A stretch of DNA of 64,000 nt from Streptomyces sp. CB02414 (GTDB taxonomy: Bacteria > Actinomycetota > Actinomycetes > Streptomycetales > Streptomycetaceae), in NCBI RefSeq assembly GCF_001905385.1, contig NZ_LIPF01000001.1:362765-426764 (forward strand), written 5' to 3'. The number at the start of each line of letters is the position of its first letter. Position 1 is the stretch's first letter. Positions 1-8,857 of the stretch are shown here, in pieces. A program made the translations under genes and the position numbers. Under the pieces are notes generated by a model. That model had not been told where the DNA came from. It saw nothing but the letters and a program-made list of their open reading frames with translations, and ran no database searches.

Positions 1-59
1 CACGGGCGGAGGCTCCCTTACGAGTGCGATGTGCTGCGGGCTAGGGTGGCCAACGTAAG

Positions 60-151
60 GCACTCGCGGGAGCCCGGACGCACCGGGCTGAGAGGGAGGC
101 TGGCGGCCTCCGACCGTACGAACCTGATCCGGGTCATGCCGGCGAAGGGAG
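60..151 (+). promoter_or_regulatory. TPP riboswitch (THI element) of thiOSG
   Basis: The conserved thi-box parts are visible in order: CTGAGA at 88-93, then ACCTGATC at 122-129 followed by the GCCGGCGAAGGGA end at about 138-150. This is the pyrophosphate- and pyrimidine-sensing arrangement of TPP aptamers. The 3' strand of the aptamer contains the purine-rich GAAGGGAGGGG that would serve as the ribosome binding site of thiO (ATG at 165). Direct occlusion of translation initiation when TPP binds is therefore the likely mechanism. No separate terminator hairpin is seen before the gene. Confidence 0.9.
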
Positions 152-164
152 GGGCTGGACGCCC

Positions 165-2370
<2,206 letters not shown>

Positions 2371-2560
2371 GCCTGCGCTGTCCTGACGTCTTGGTCTCCC
2401 ACCCGCGCACCACCCGTTTCCAGTCGGACAAGAGGTGGGCCTTGCCCGTGGGGCTCGATCGCCGTCGGCGGCCGACCGTGACTGCGTGGGAAGCGTCACA
2501 GGTGCGCTGCAGTACCGGGGTCGATCGGCGACAGCGGCGTCGGGTGTCCGTGGTGGCTCG

Positions 2561-2566
2561 TAGACT
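2561..2566 (+). promoter_or_regulatory. Possible -10 element for a leaderless kinase mRNA
   Basis: TAGACT lies six bases before the GTG start of the kinase gene, and no Shine-Dalgarno sequence precedes that start. This spacing would put the transcription start at or next to the GTG, giving a leaderless mRNA, which is common in Streptomyces. No good -35 hexamer is visible, so the call is weak. Confidence 0.35.
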
Positions 2567-2572
2567 CGCTGC

Positions 2573-4543
2573 GTGGACACGACCCTCCAGGACCCTCTCG
2601 TCGGGCAGGTGCTCGACGGCCGGTACCGCGTAGAGGCGCGGATCGCGGTCGGCGGGATGGCCACGGTCTACCGGGCCGTGGACACCCGCCTGGACCGCGT
2701 GCTCGCGCTGAAGGTGATGCACCCGACGCTCGCGACCGACGCCACCTTCGTGGAGCGCTTCATCCGCGAGGCGAAGTCGGTGGCCCGGCTGGACCATCCC
2801 AATGTCGTACAGGTGTTCGATCAGGGGGCCGAGGGGGCGTACGTCTACCTGGCGATGGAGTACATCGCCGGCTGCACCCTGCGTGACGTGCTGCGCGAGC
2901 GCGGGGCGCTCGGGCCGCGGGCCGCGCTGGACATCCTGGAGCCGGTGCTGGCCGCACTGGGCGCCGCGCACCGGGCCGGTTTCGTGCACCGGGACATGAA
3001 GCCGGAGAACGTGCTGATAGGGGACGACGGCCGGGTCAAGGTCGCCGACTTCGGACTGGTCCGGGCCGTGGACACGGTCACCAACACCACCGGCGCCGTC
3101 CTCGGCACCGTCTCCTACCTGGCGCCCGAGCAGATCGAGCAGGGCACGGCCGACCCCCGGGTCGACGTGTACGCGTGCGGCGTCGTGCTGTACGAGATGC
3201 TGACCGGCGGCAAGCCGCACGAGGGCGACTCCCCGGCCCAGATCCTCTACAAGCACCTGCACGAGGACGTGCCGCCGCCGTCGGCCGCGGTACCGGGTAT
3301 GGCGTACGAGCTGGACGAGCTGGTCGCCTCGGCGACCGCGCGCAACCCCGAGATCCGGCCGCACGACGCCGTGGCGCTGCTCGCGCAGACCCGTGAGGCC
3401 CGCGCCGCGCTCACGGAGGAGCAGCTGGACGCGGTGCCGCCGCAGGCGCTCCCTGGCGAGCACGACAACGCGGACGACCGCACGAGCGTGATCCCCCGCG
3501 CGCTGACGATGCCCCGGCCACTGCCCGTCAACGAGGACGAGGACGACGGTCCGGACGGCGCCTTCCCCGCGAACGGCGCCTCCCCGTCGGACGGGGTGCA
3601 CCGCACCAGCCGGCTGACCGCTCCCCCGTCGGCCCCGCCCCCCAGCCGGCGGCCCCGGCTTCGACGCGGTCCGCTGGCGGTCGTCGTGGCCGTCCTGCTG
3701 GTGCTCGGCGTCGGCACGGGCGTCTGGTACATCAACTCCGGCCAGTTCACGAAGGTGCCGGCGCTGCTGTCCAAGACCGAGGAGCAGGCCCGGGACCGGC
3801 TGGCGGATGCCGGGCTGGACGTCGGCAAGGTCAACCACGCCTACAGCGACACCGTCGAGCGCGGCAAGGTCATCAGCACCGACCCGGGTGTGGGCACCCG
3901 CATCCGCAAGAACGACTCGGTGTCGCTCACGGTCTCCGACGGCCCCGACACCGTGAAGCTGCCGGACGTCGAGGGCTACAAGCTGGACCGGGCGCGGACC
4001 GTGCTGAAGGACGAGGGGCTGGAGCCGGGCATGGTGACCCGGGCGTTCAGCGAGGAGGTGCCGAAGGGCTTCGTGATCTCCACGAAGCCGAAGACGGGCA
4101 CCACGGTGCGCGCGGGCTCCGCGGTCGCGCTGGTCGTCAGCAAGGGCAGCCCGATCGACGTCCCGGACGTCACCGGCGACGACCTGGCCGGCGCGCGGGC
4201 CGAGCTGACCGAGGCCGGGCTGAAGGTGAAGGTCGCCGACGAGCAGGTGAACTCGGAGTACGACAAGGGCCGGGTCGCCCGCCAGACGCCGGGTTCGGGC
4301 AGCCGGGCGGCCGAGGGCGACACGGTGACCCTGACGGTCTCCAAGGGTCCCGAGATGATCGAGGTCCCGGACGTGGTCGGCGACAGCGTGGACGACGCCA
4401 AGCGGAAGCTGAAGGACGCGGGCTTCGAGGTGGACGAGGACCGCGGCCTGCTCGGGCTGTTCGGCGACACCGTGAAGGAGCAGTCCGTGGAGGGCGGGGA
4501 CACGGCCCCCAAGGGGTCGACCATCAAGATCACCATCAGGTGA
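2573..4543 (+). CDS. Membrane Ser/Thr protein kinase with four PASTA repeats
   Basis: Transmembrane eukaryotic-type kinase (656 aa). The kinase domain covers about residues 15-275: glycine loop AVGGMA, catalytic Lys47, HRDMKPEN with Asp141, and DFG at 159-161. A low-complexity juxtamembrane linker follows, then one TM helix at about 367-387. Four extracellular PASTA repeats fill the remainder and probably bind muropeptide or lipid II. It belongs to the PknB/StkP class that couples the cell-wall state to phosphorylation. Its nearness to class II DAHP synthase recalls mycobacterial pknL-aroG, although the PASTA array is PknB-like. GTG start without a visible RBS. Confidence 0.9.
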   Translation: MDTTLQDPLVGQVLDGRYRVEARIAVGGMATVYRAVDTRLDRVLALKVMHPTLATDATFVERFIREAKSVARLDHPNVVQVFDQGAEGAYVYLAMEYIAGCTLRDVLRERGALGPRAALDILEPVLAALGAAHRAGFVHRDMKPENVLIGDDGRVKVADFGLVRAVDTVTNTTGAVLGTVSYLAPEQIEQGTADPRVDVYACGVVLYEMLTGGKPHEGDSPAQILYKHLHEDVPPPSAAVPGMAYELDELVASATARNPEIRPHDAVALLAQTREARAALTEEQLDAVPPQALPGEHDNADDRTSVIPRALTMPRPLPVNEDEDDGPDGAFPANGASPSDGVHRTSRLTAPPSAPPPSRRPRLRRGPLAVVVAVLLVLGVGTGVWYINSGQFTKVPALLSKTEEQARDRLADAGLDVGKVNHAYSDTVERGKVISTDPGVGTRIRKNDSVSLTVSDGPDTVKLPDVEGYKLDRARTVLKDEGLEPGMVTRAFSEEVPKGFVISTKPKTGTTVRAGSAVALVVSKGSPIDVPDVTGDDLAGARAELTEAGLKVKVADEQVNSEYDKGRVARQTPGSGSRAAEGDTVTLTVSKGPEMIEVPDVVGDSVDDAKRKLKDAGFEVDEDRGLLGLFGDTVKEQSVEGGDTAPKGSTIKITIR

Positions 4544-4589
4544 CGGCACTCACGGTCCGGACGCTGACCAGTCATGACACCCTGAATGG

Positions 4590-5480
4590 GTGAACAGTCA
4601 ACAGTCCGCCCTCTCCGCCGCGCTTCCCCGCAATCCCGTCGGCGGTCACGTCCCCGTGGCCGGCGGCCTGCACTCGGTCGGCCTGTCCTACGCCCGTGAC
4701 CTGAAGGCCGAGACCGTGCAGGTCTTCGTGGCCAACCCGCGCGGCTGGGCCACGCCGCCCGGCAACCCGAAGCAGGACGAGGCGTTCCGGGAGGCCTGCG
4801 CGGCCGGGTCGATCCCGGCGTACGTGCACGCTCCGTACCTGATCAACTTCGGATCGCACACCGAGGCGACGGTGGAGCGGTCGGTCGAGTCGCTGCGGCA
4901 CTCGCTGCGGCGCGGGCGGGCGATCGGGGCGCTCGGCGTGGTCGTGCACACGGGCAGCGCGACCGGCGGCCGGGACCGTTCGGTGGCGCTGAAGCAGGTG
5001 CGGGAGCACATGCTGCCGCTGCTCGACGAGCTGACCCACGACGACGACCCGTACCTGCTGCTGGAGTCGACGGCGGGCCAGGGCGCATCCCTGTGCTCGC
5101 GGACCTGGGACTTCGGGCCGTACTTCGAGGCGCTGGACGCCCACCCGAAGCTGGGCGTGTGCCTGGACACCTGCCACATCTTCGCGGCCGGGCACGACCT
5201 GACCGGGCCGTCCGGCATGCACCAGACCCTGGATCTGCTGGTGGACACGGTCGGCGAGGGCCGGCTGAAGCTGATCCACGCCAACGACTCCAAGGACGTG
5301 GCCGGCGCACACAAGGACCGGCACGAGAACATCGGCGCCGGACACATCGGCGAGGACCCGTTCCGGGCGCTGATGACCCACCCGGCGACCGAGGGCGTGC
5401 CGCTGGTCATCGAGACCCCGGGCGGCAAGGAGGGGCACGCGGCGGACGTGGAGCGGCTGAAGAAGCTGCGCGACGGCTGA
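4590..5480 (+). CDS. nfo: Deoxyribonuclease IV (AP endonuclease IV)
   Basis: Zinc-dependent AP endonuclease of the TIM-barrel Nfo family (296 aa, slightly longer than the usual ~280). It cleaves 5' of abasic sites in base-excision repair. Family landmarks are visible: YVHAPYLINFGS, VVHTGSATGG, LLESTAGQG, the metal-binding LGVCLDTCHIFAAGHD, and IHANDSKD followed by HENIGAGHIG. It starts with GTG. It is convergent with the molybdopterin oxidoreductase, with only 18 bases between stop codons. Confidence 0.9.
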   Translation: MNSQQSALSAALPRNPVGGHVPVAGGLHSVGLSYARDLKAETVQVFVANPRGWATPPGNPKQDEAFREACAAGSIPAYVHAPYLINFGSHTEATVERSVESLRHSLRRGRAIGALGVVVHTGSATGGRDRSVALKQVREHMLPLLDELTHDDDPYLLLESTAGQGASLCSRTWDFGPYFEALDAHPKLGVCLDTCHIFAAGHDLTGPSGMHQTLDLLVDTVGEGRLKLIHANDSKDVAGAHKDRHENIGAGHIGEDPFRALMTHPATEGVPLVIETPGGKEGHAADVERLKKLRDG

Positions 5481-5498
5481 CCGGGGAAGGCCGGCCGG

Positions 5499-6146
5499 TC
5501 AGAGCCCGGGGCCGTCCCCCGGCTCCTCCTGGTAGGAGTAGCGCTGCTCCTTCCAGGGGTCGCCGATGTTGTGGTAGCCGCGCTCCTCCCAGAAGCCGCG
5601 GCGGTCGGCGGTCATGTACTCGATGCCGCGGACCCACTTCGGGCCCTTCCAGGCGTACAGGTGCGGCACGACCAGCCGCAGCGGGAAGCCGTGCTCGGCG
5701 GTGAGCAGCTCGCCGTCCTTGTGGGTGGCGAAGAGGGTGCGCTCCGCGGCGAAGTCGGACAGCCGGAGGTTGGAGCTGAAGCCGTACTCGGCCCACACCA
5801 TCACATGGGTGACGGCCCGCCCGGGCGGCGCCAGGTCCAGGATCGTGGCCGCCGGGACGCCGCCCCACTCGGAGCCGAGCATGCTGAACTTGGTGACGCA
5901 GTGCAGGTCGGCGACGACCGTGGTGTACGGCAGAGCGGTGAACTCGTCGTGGGTCCAGCCGTGCTTCTCACCGTCGGCGGTGGTCCCGAAGACCCGGAAC
6001 TCCCAGCGCTCGGGGCGGAACTTGGGGACCGGTCCGTAGTGCGTGACCGGCCAGCCGCGCTGCAGTCGCTGTCCCGGCGGGAGCTCGAACCGCGGCGCTC
6101 CTCGCGAACCGCCTTCTCCCGATCCGTGTTCCACCGGCTGACCCAT
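5499..6146 (-). CDS. Molybdopterin-dependent oxidoreductase (sulfite oxidase fold)
   Basis: A 215-aa protein with only the oxidoreductase molybdopterin domain. The likely molybdenum-ligating cysteine is in DLHCVTKFS. The later GFPLRLVVPHLYAWKGPKWV segment is typical of the YedY/sulfite oxidase family. I see no Tat signal, haem domain or membrane segment, so it is probably cytoplasmic. Substrate unknown. The start at 6146 (MGQPVEHG) is chosen over an upstream in-frame ATG at 6206, because a GGATGGAGG lies just before it. It diverges from bfr across 182 bases. Confidence 0.8.
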   Translation of the reverse strand: MGQPVEHGSGEGGSRGAPRFELPPGQRLQRGWPVTHYGPVPKFRPERWEFRVFGTTADGEKHGWTHDEFTALPYTTVVADLHCVTKFSMLGSEWGGVPAATILDLAPPGRAVTHVMVWAEYGFSSNLRLSDFAAERTLFATHKDGELLTAEHGFPLRLVVPHLYAWKGPKWVRGIEYMTADRRGFWEERGYHNIGDPWKEQRYSYQEEPGDGPGL

Positions 6147-6221
6147 GCCTCCATCCTGACAGACCCGGACCGATGCCCCGGACCCGCCCCACTTACATTC
6201 GGTCAAGCAGCAACAAAATGG

Positions 6222-6258
6222 ACTAAGCCTGTACTTACTTACTAAGTCTAGACTTACT
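6222..6258. promoter_or_regulatory. Tandem near-palindromic operator upstream of bfr
   Basis: Two 18-base direct repeats, ACTAAGCCTGTACTTACT (6222-6239) and ACTAAGTCTAGACTTACT (6241-6258), are spaced 19 bases apart. The second contains a perfect 12-bp palindrome AAGTCTAGACTT. The stretch is strikingly AT-rich for this genome and lies 70-105 bases before the bfr start, where a promoter would sit. It does not match the DmdR/IdeR iron box. The regulator is unknown. Confidence 0.6.
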
Positions 6259-6328
6259 GGACGATCTTGGAAGCCGGTGCAATCATGCGGCGCAACACGC
6301 CAGTTCCCGTTCGAAGGAGCGTCAAGCG

Positions 6329-6832
6329 ATGCAGGGCGACCCCGAGGTCATCGAGTTCCTGAATGAGCAGCTCACCGCCGAGCTCACGGCGATCAACCAG
6401 TACTTCCTGCACGCGAAGCTGCAGGACCACAAGGGCTGGACCAAGCTCGCGAAGTACACGCGCGCGGAGTCCTTCGACGAGATGCGCCACGCCGAGGTGC
6501 TCACCGACCGCATCCTGCTCCTGGACGGCCTGCCGAACTACCAGCGGCTCTTCCACGTGCGGGTCGGCCAGAGCGTGACCGAGATGTTCCAGGCCGACCG
6601 GGAGATCGAGGTCGAGGCCATCGACCGGCTGCGCCGGGGCATCGAGGTGATGCGGGCCAAGAACGACATCACGTCGGCGAACGTCTTCGAGGCGATCCTC
6701 GCCGACGAGGAGCACCACATCGACTACCTGGACACCCAGCTGGAGCTGATCGAGAAGCTGGGCGAGTCGCTGTACCTGTCCACGGTGATCGAGCAGTCCC
6801 AGCCGGACGCGTCCGGCCCCGGCTCGCTGTAG
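6329..6832 (+). CDS. bfr: Bacterioferritin
   Basis: Haem-containing 24-mer ferritin subunit (167 aa) that oxidises and stores iron. All ferroxidase ligands are present at the canonical positions: Glu18, Glu51, His54, Glu94, Glu127 and His130. Met52 is the inter-subunit haem ligand. GAAGGAGCG precedes the ATG. Its stop abuts the stop of the convergent bfd gene with no gap, which pairs storage with the ferredoxin that releases the iron. The tandem operator at 6222-6258 probably controls it. Confidence 0.95.
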   Translation: MQGDPEVIEFLNEQLTAELTAINQYFLHAKLQDHKGWTKLAKYTRAESFDEMRHAEVLTDRILLLDGLPNYQRLFHVRVGQSVTEMFQADREIEVEAIDRLRRGIEVMRAKNDITSANVFEAILADEEHHIDYLDTQLELIEKLGESLYLSTVIEQSQPDASGPGSL

Positions 6833-7057
6833 TCAGGCGGCCTCGGGAAGCTCCGCGAGGACCGGCTCCCCCTGGTCGGCCAGCTGACGGCGGGGGCAGG
6901 CACCCCGGCCGAGCAGTGCCTGGATGCGGCGTACGCAGCCGCCGCAGTCGGTGCCGGCCTTGCAGGCGGACGCGATCTGCCGGGGCGTGCAGGCGCCGGC
7001 CTCCGCGTGACTCTTCACCTGTTCCTCGGTGACACCGAAGCAGCTGCAGACGAACAC
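6833..7057 (-). CDS. bfd: Bacterioferritin-associated ferredoxin
   Basis: [2Fe-2S] ferredoxin of about 74 aa that reduces bacterioferritin to mobilise iron. The Cys pattern CSC...CKAGTDCGGC is that of the BFD-like domain. The GTG at 7057 (MFVCSCFGVTEEQV) is preferred to GTG 7066, because it has GGAGGTGA eight bases upstream and matches the usual N-terminus. An iron box lies about 70 bases upstream. The gene is convergent and end-to-end with bfr. Confidence 0.88.
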   Translation of the reverse strand: MFVCSCFGVTEEQVKSHAEAGACTPRQIASACKAGTDCGGCVRRIQALLGRGACPRRQLADQGEPVLAELPEAA

Positions 7058-7126
7058 GCGGTTCACCTCCCGGGCGGGGTACAAGGTCGTGCCGTACCGA
7101 CGACGACCGGAGGCCCGACTGATCGG

Positions 7127-7145
7127 TGAGGCAAACCTAACCTTA
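7127..7145 (-). promoter_or_regulatory. DmdR/IdeR-type iron box upstream of bfd
   Basis: Read on the minus strand the site is TAAGGTTAGGTTTGCCTCA. It matches the actinobacterial iron-box consensus TTAGGTTAGGCTAACCTAA at 14 of 19 positions, with the left half nearly perfect. It sits about 70 bases before the bfd start, consistent with iron-dependent repression, so that iron release would be switched on under starvation. Confidence 0.8.
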
Positions 7146-7174
7146 CCCATCACGCAAGATCGACAAAAGGGAAG

Positions 7175-7204
7175 GGGGCGCGGATCGTGTGTGACCCGCG
7201 CCCC
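7175..7204 (-). terminator. Terminator of aroH
   Basis: GGGGCGCGG at 7175-7183 pairs with CCGCGCCCC at 7196-7204. On the minus strand a CCCTTTTGTC stretch follows. It begins 33 bases beyond the aroH stop and lies upstream of the bfd iron box, so it should prevent readthrough into bfd. Confidence 0.7.
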
Positions 7205-7236
7205 ATTCACCGAGCGACCCCTCGCGGGGCCCTCCG

Positions 7237-8589
7237 TCACTGGTCCCGGTACATCTCCGCCACCAGGAACGCCAGGTCGAGCGACTGGCTGCGGTTGAGC
7301 CGCGGGTCGCAGGCCGTCTCGTAGCGCTGGTGCAGGTCGTCGACGAAGATCTCGTCGCCGCCGCCCACGCACTCGGTGACGTCGTCGCCGGTCAGCTCCA
7401 CGTGGATGCCGCCCGGGTGGGTGCCGAGCGCCTTGTGGACCTCGAAGAAGCCCTTGACCTCGTCGAGCACGTCGTCGAAGCGGCGGGTCTTGTGCCCCGA
7501 GGCCGCCTCGTAGGTGTTGCCGTGCATCGGGTCGGTGATCCAGGCGACGGTGGCGCCGGAGGCGGTGACCTTCTCCACCAGCTCCGGGAGCTTGTCGCGG
7601 ATCTTGTCCGCGCCCATGCGGACGATGAAGGTCAGCCGGCCCGGCTCGCGCTCCGGGTCCAGGCGCTCGATGTACTGCAGCGCCTCCTCGGCCGTCGTCG
7701 TCGGGCCGAGCTTGATACCGATCGGGTTGCGGATGCGCGAGGCGAACTCGACGTGCGCGTGGTCCAGCTGCCGGGTGCGCTCACCGATCCACACCATGTG
7801 CCCGGAGACGTCGTACAGCTGCCCCGTGCGCGAGTCCACGCGGGTGAGCGCCGACTCGTAGTCGAGCAGCAGCGCCTCGTGGGAGGAGAAGAACTCGACG
7901 GTCTTGAACTCCTCCGGGTCGGTGCCGCAGGCCCGCATGAAGTTCAGCGCGTTGTCGATCTCCCGGGCGAGCTGCTCGTAGCGCTGGCCCGACGGGGACG
8001 ACTTCACGAAGTCCTGGTTCCAGGCGTGCACCTGGCGCAGGTCGGCGTAACCGCCGGTGGTGAAGGCGCGCACCAGGTTCAGCGTGGACGCCGACGCGTG
8101 GTACATGCGCTTGAGCCGCTCGGGGTCCGGGATCCGGGCCTCTTCGGTGAAGTCGAAGCCGTTGACGGAGTCGCCGCGGTAGGTCGGCAGGGTCACGCCG
8201 TCGCGGGTCTCGGTCGGCTTGGAGCGCGGCTTGGAGTACTGGCCGGCGATCCGGCCCACCTTCACCACGGGCACGGACGCGGCGTACGTCAGCACGGCGC
8301 CCATCTGGAGGAGGGTCTTGAGCTTGTTGCGGATGTGGTCCGCGGACACCGCGTCGAAGGCCTCGGCGCAGTCGCCGCCCTGGAGGAGGAACGCCTCTCC
8401 CTTGGCGACGGCCGCCATCCGGGCGCGCAGCTGGTCGCACTCGCCCGCGAAGACGAGCGGCGGATACGACTCGAGGTCCGCGATCACTGCGCGCAGAGCC
8501 TCGGTGTCGGGGTACTCGGGCTGCTGCGCCGCGGGCAGGTCTCGCCAGGTGTTGCCAGCGCTCGGGCTGGTCTTAGCGTTCACGGTCAC
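7237..8589 (-). CDS. aroH: Class II 3-deoxy-7-phosphoheptulonate (DAHP) synthase
   Basis: First enzyme of the shikimate pathway (450 aa): phosphoenolpyruvate plus erythrose 4-phosphate to DAHP. Plant/actinobacterial class II landmarks are present: GECDQLRARM, LLQGGDCAEAF, KVGRIAGQYSKPRS, the metal-binding HMVWIGERTRQLDHAH, and DPMHGNTYE. The GTG at 8589 (MTVNAKTSPSAG) gives the familiar N-terminus. GTG 8583 is an alternative. It is divergent from the trp attenuator and trpEG, so entry to and exit from aromatic synthesis are side by side. Confidence 0.95.
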   Translation of the reverse strand: MTVNAKTSPSAGNTWRDLPAAQQPEYPDTEALRAVIADLESYPPLVFAGECDQLRARMAAVAKGEAFLLQGGDCAEAFDAVSADHIRNKLKTLLQMGAVLTYAASVPVVKVGRIAGQYSKPRSKPTETRDGVTLPTYRGDSVNGFDFTEEARIPDPERLKRMYHASASTLNLVRAFTTGGYADLRQVHAWNQDFVKSSPSGQRYEQLAREIDNALNFMRACGTDPEEFKTVEFFSSHEALLLDYESALTRVDSRTGQLYDVSGHMVWIGERTRQLDHAHVEFASRIRNPIGIKLGPTTTAEEALQYIERLDPEREPGRLTFIVRMGADKIRDKLPELVEKVTASGATVAWITDPMHGNTYEAASGHKTRRFDDVLDEVKGFFEVHKALGTHPGGIHVELTGDDVTECVGGGDEIFVDDLHQRYETACDPRLNRSQSLDLAFLVAEMYRDQ

Positions 8590-8694
8590 GGCCCCAACAT
8601 TACGGGGTCGGACCGGGGCCCCCGCCCCGTGCCCAGGGAATGAGACGCACGGAATGCTCCGTGGACACCGGGACGGTGGGGTACGCTGCGCCGT

Positions 8695-8751
8695 ATGTTC
8701 GCGCATTCGACCCAGACCTGGTGGTGGACCGCTCATCCGGCGGCCCACTGA
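8695..8751 (+). CDS. trpL: trp leader peptide with three consecutive Trp codons
   Basis: An 18-codon reading frame from ATG 8695 to TGA 8751 encodes MFAHSTQTWWWTAHPAAH, with TGG-TGG-TGG at 8719-8727. A strong terminator hairpin follows 23 bases later and trpEG follows that, the layout of ribosome-mediated transcription attenuation. A trp attenuator before a fused anthranilate synthase gene has been described in Streptomyces venezuelae. This looks like the same device. Confidence 0.92.
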   Translation: MFAHSTQTWWWTAHPAAH

Positions 8752-8773
8752 CTGCGCGTACGCAAGACTTCGC

Positions 8774-8804
8774 GAAGGCCGCCCGAGGGGCGGCCTTCGG
8801 CGTT
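8774..8804 (+). terminator. trp attenuator hairpin
   Basis: GAAGGCCGCCC (8774-8784) and GGGCGGCCTTC (8788-8798) form a perfect 11-bp stem with a GAG loop, followed by GGCGTTTG. It lies between trpL and trpEG and should terminate transcription when the leader is translated freely (tryptophan sufficient). The T-run is short, as usual in this genus. Confidence 0.88.
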
Positions 8805-8857
8805 TGTGCGACCGGGACCGTTCCTCTCCGACGAACCGAGAAGGACACGGATCACCC

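Noticed and set aside
1..59. Promoter or start of a divergent thi gene at the left edge
   Set aside because: No start codon with RBS or clear promoter hexamers can be assigned in these 59 bases; the edge is too short to judge.
8219..8857. In-frame upstream extension of trpEG
   Set aside because: It runs through the antisense of aroH and the attenuator. The ATG at 8858 gives the proper enzyme N-terminus after the leader region.
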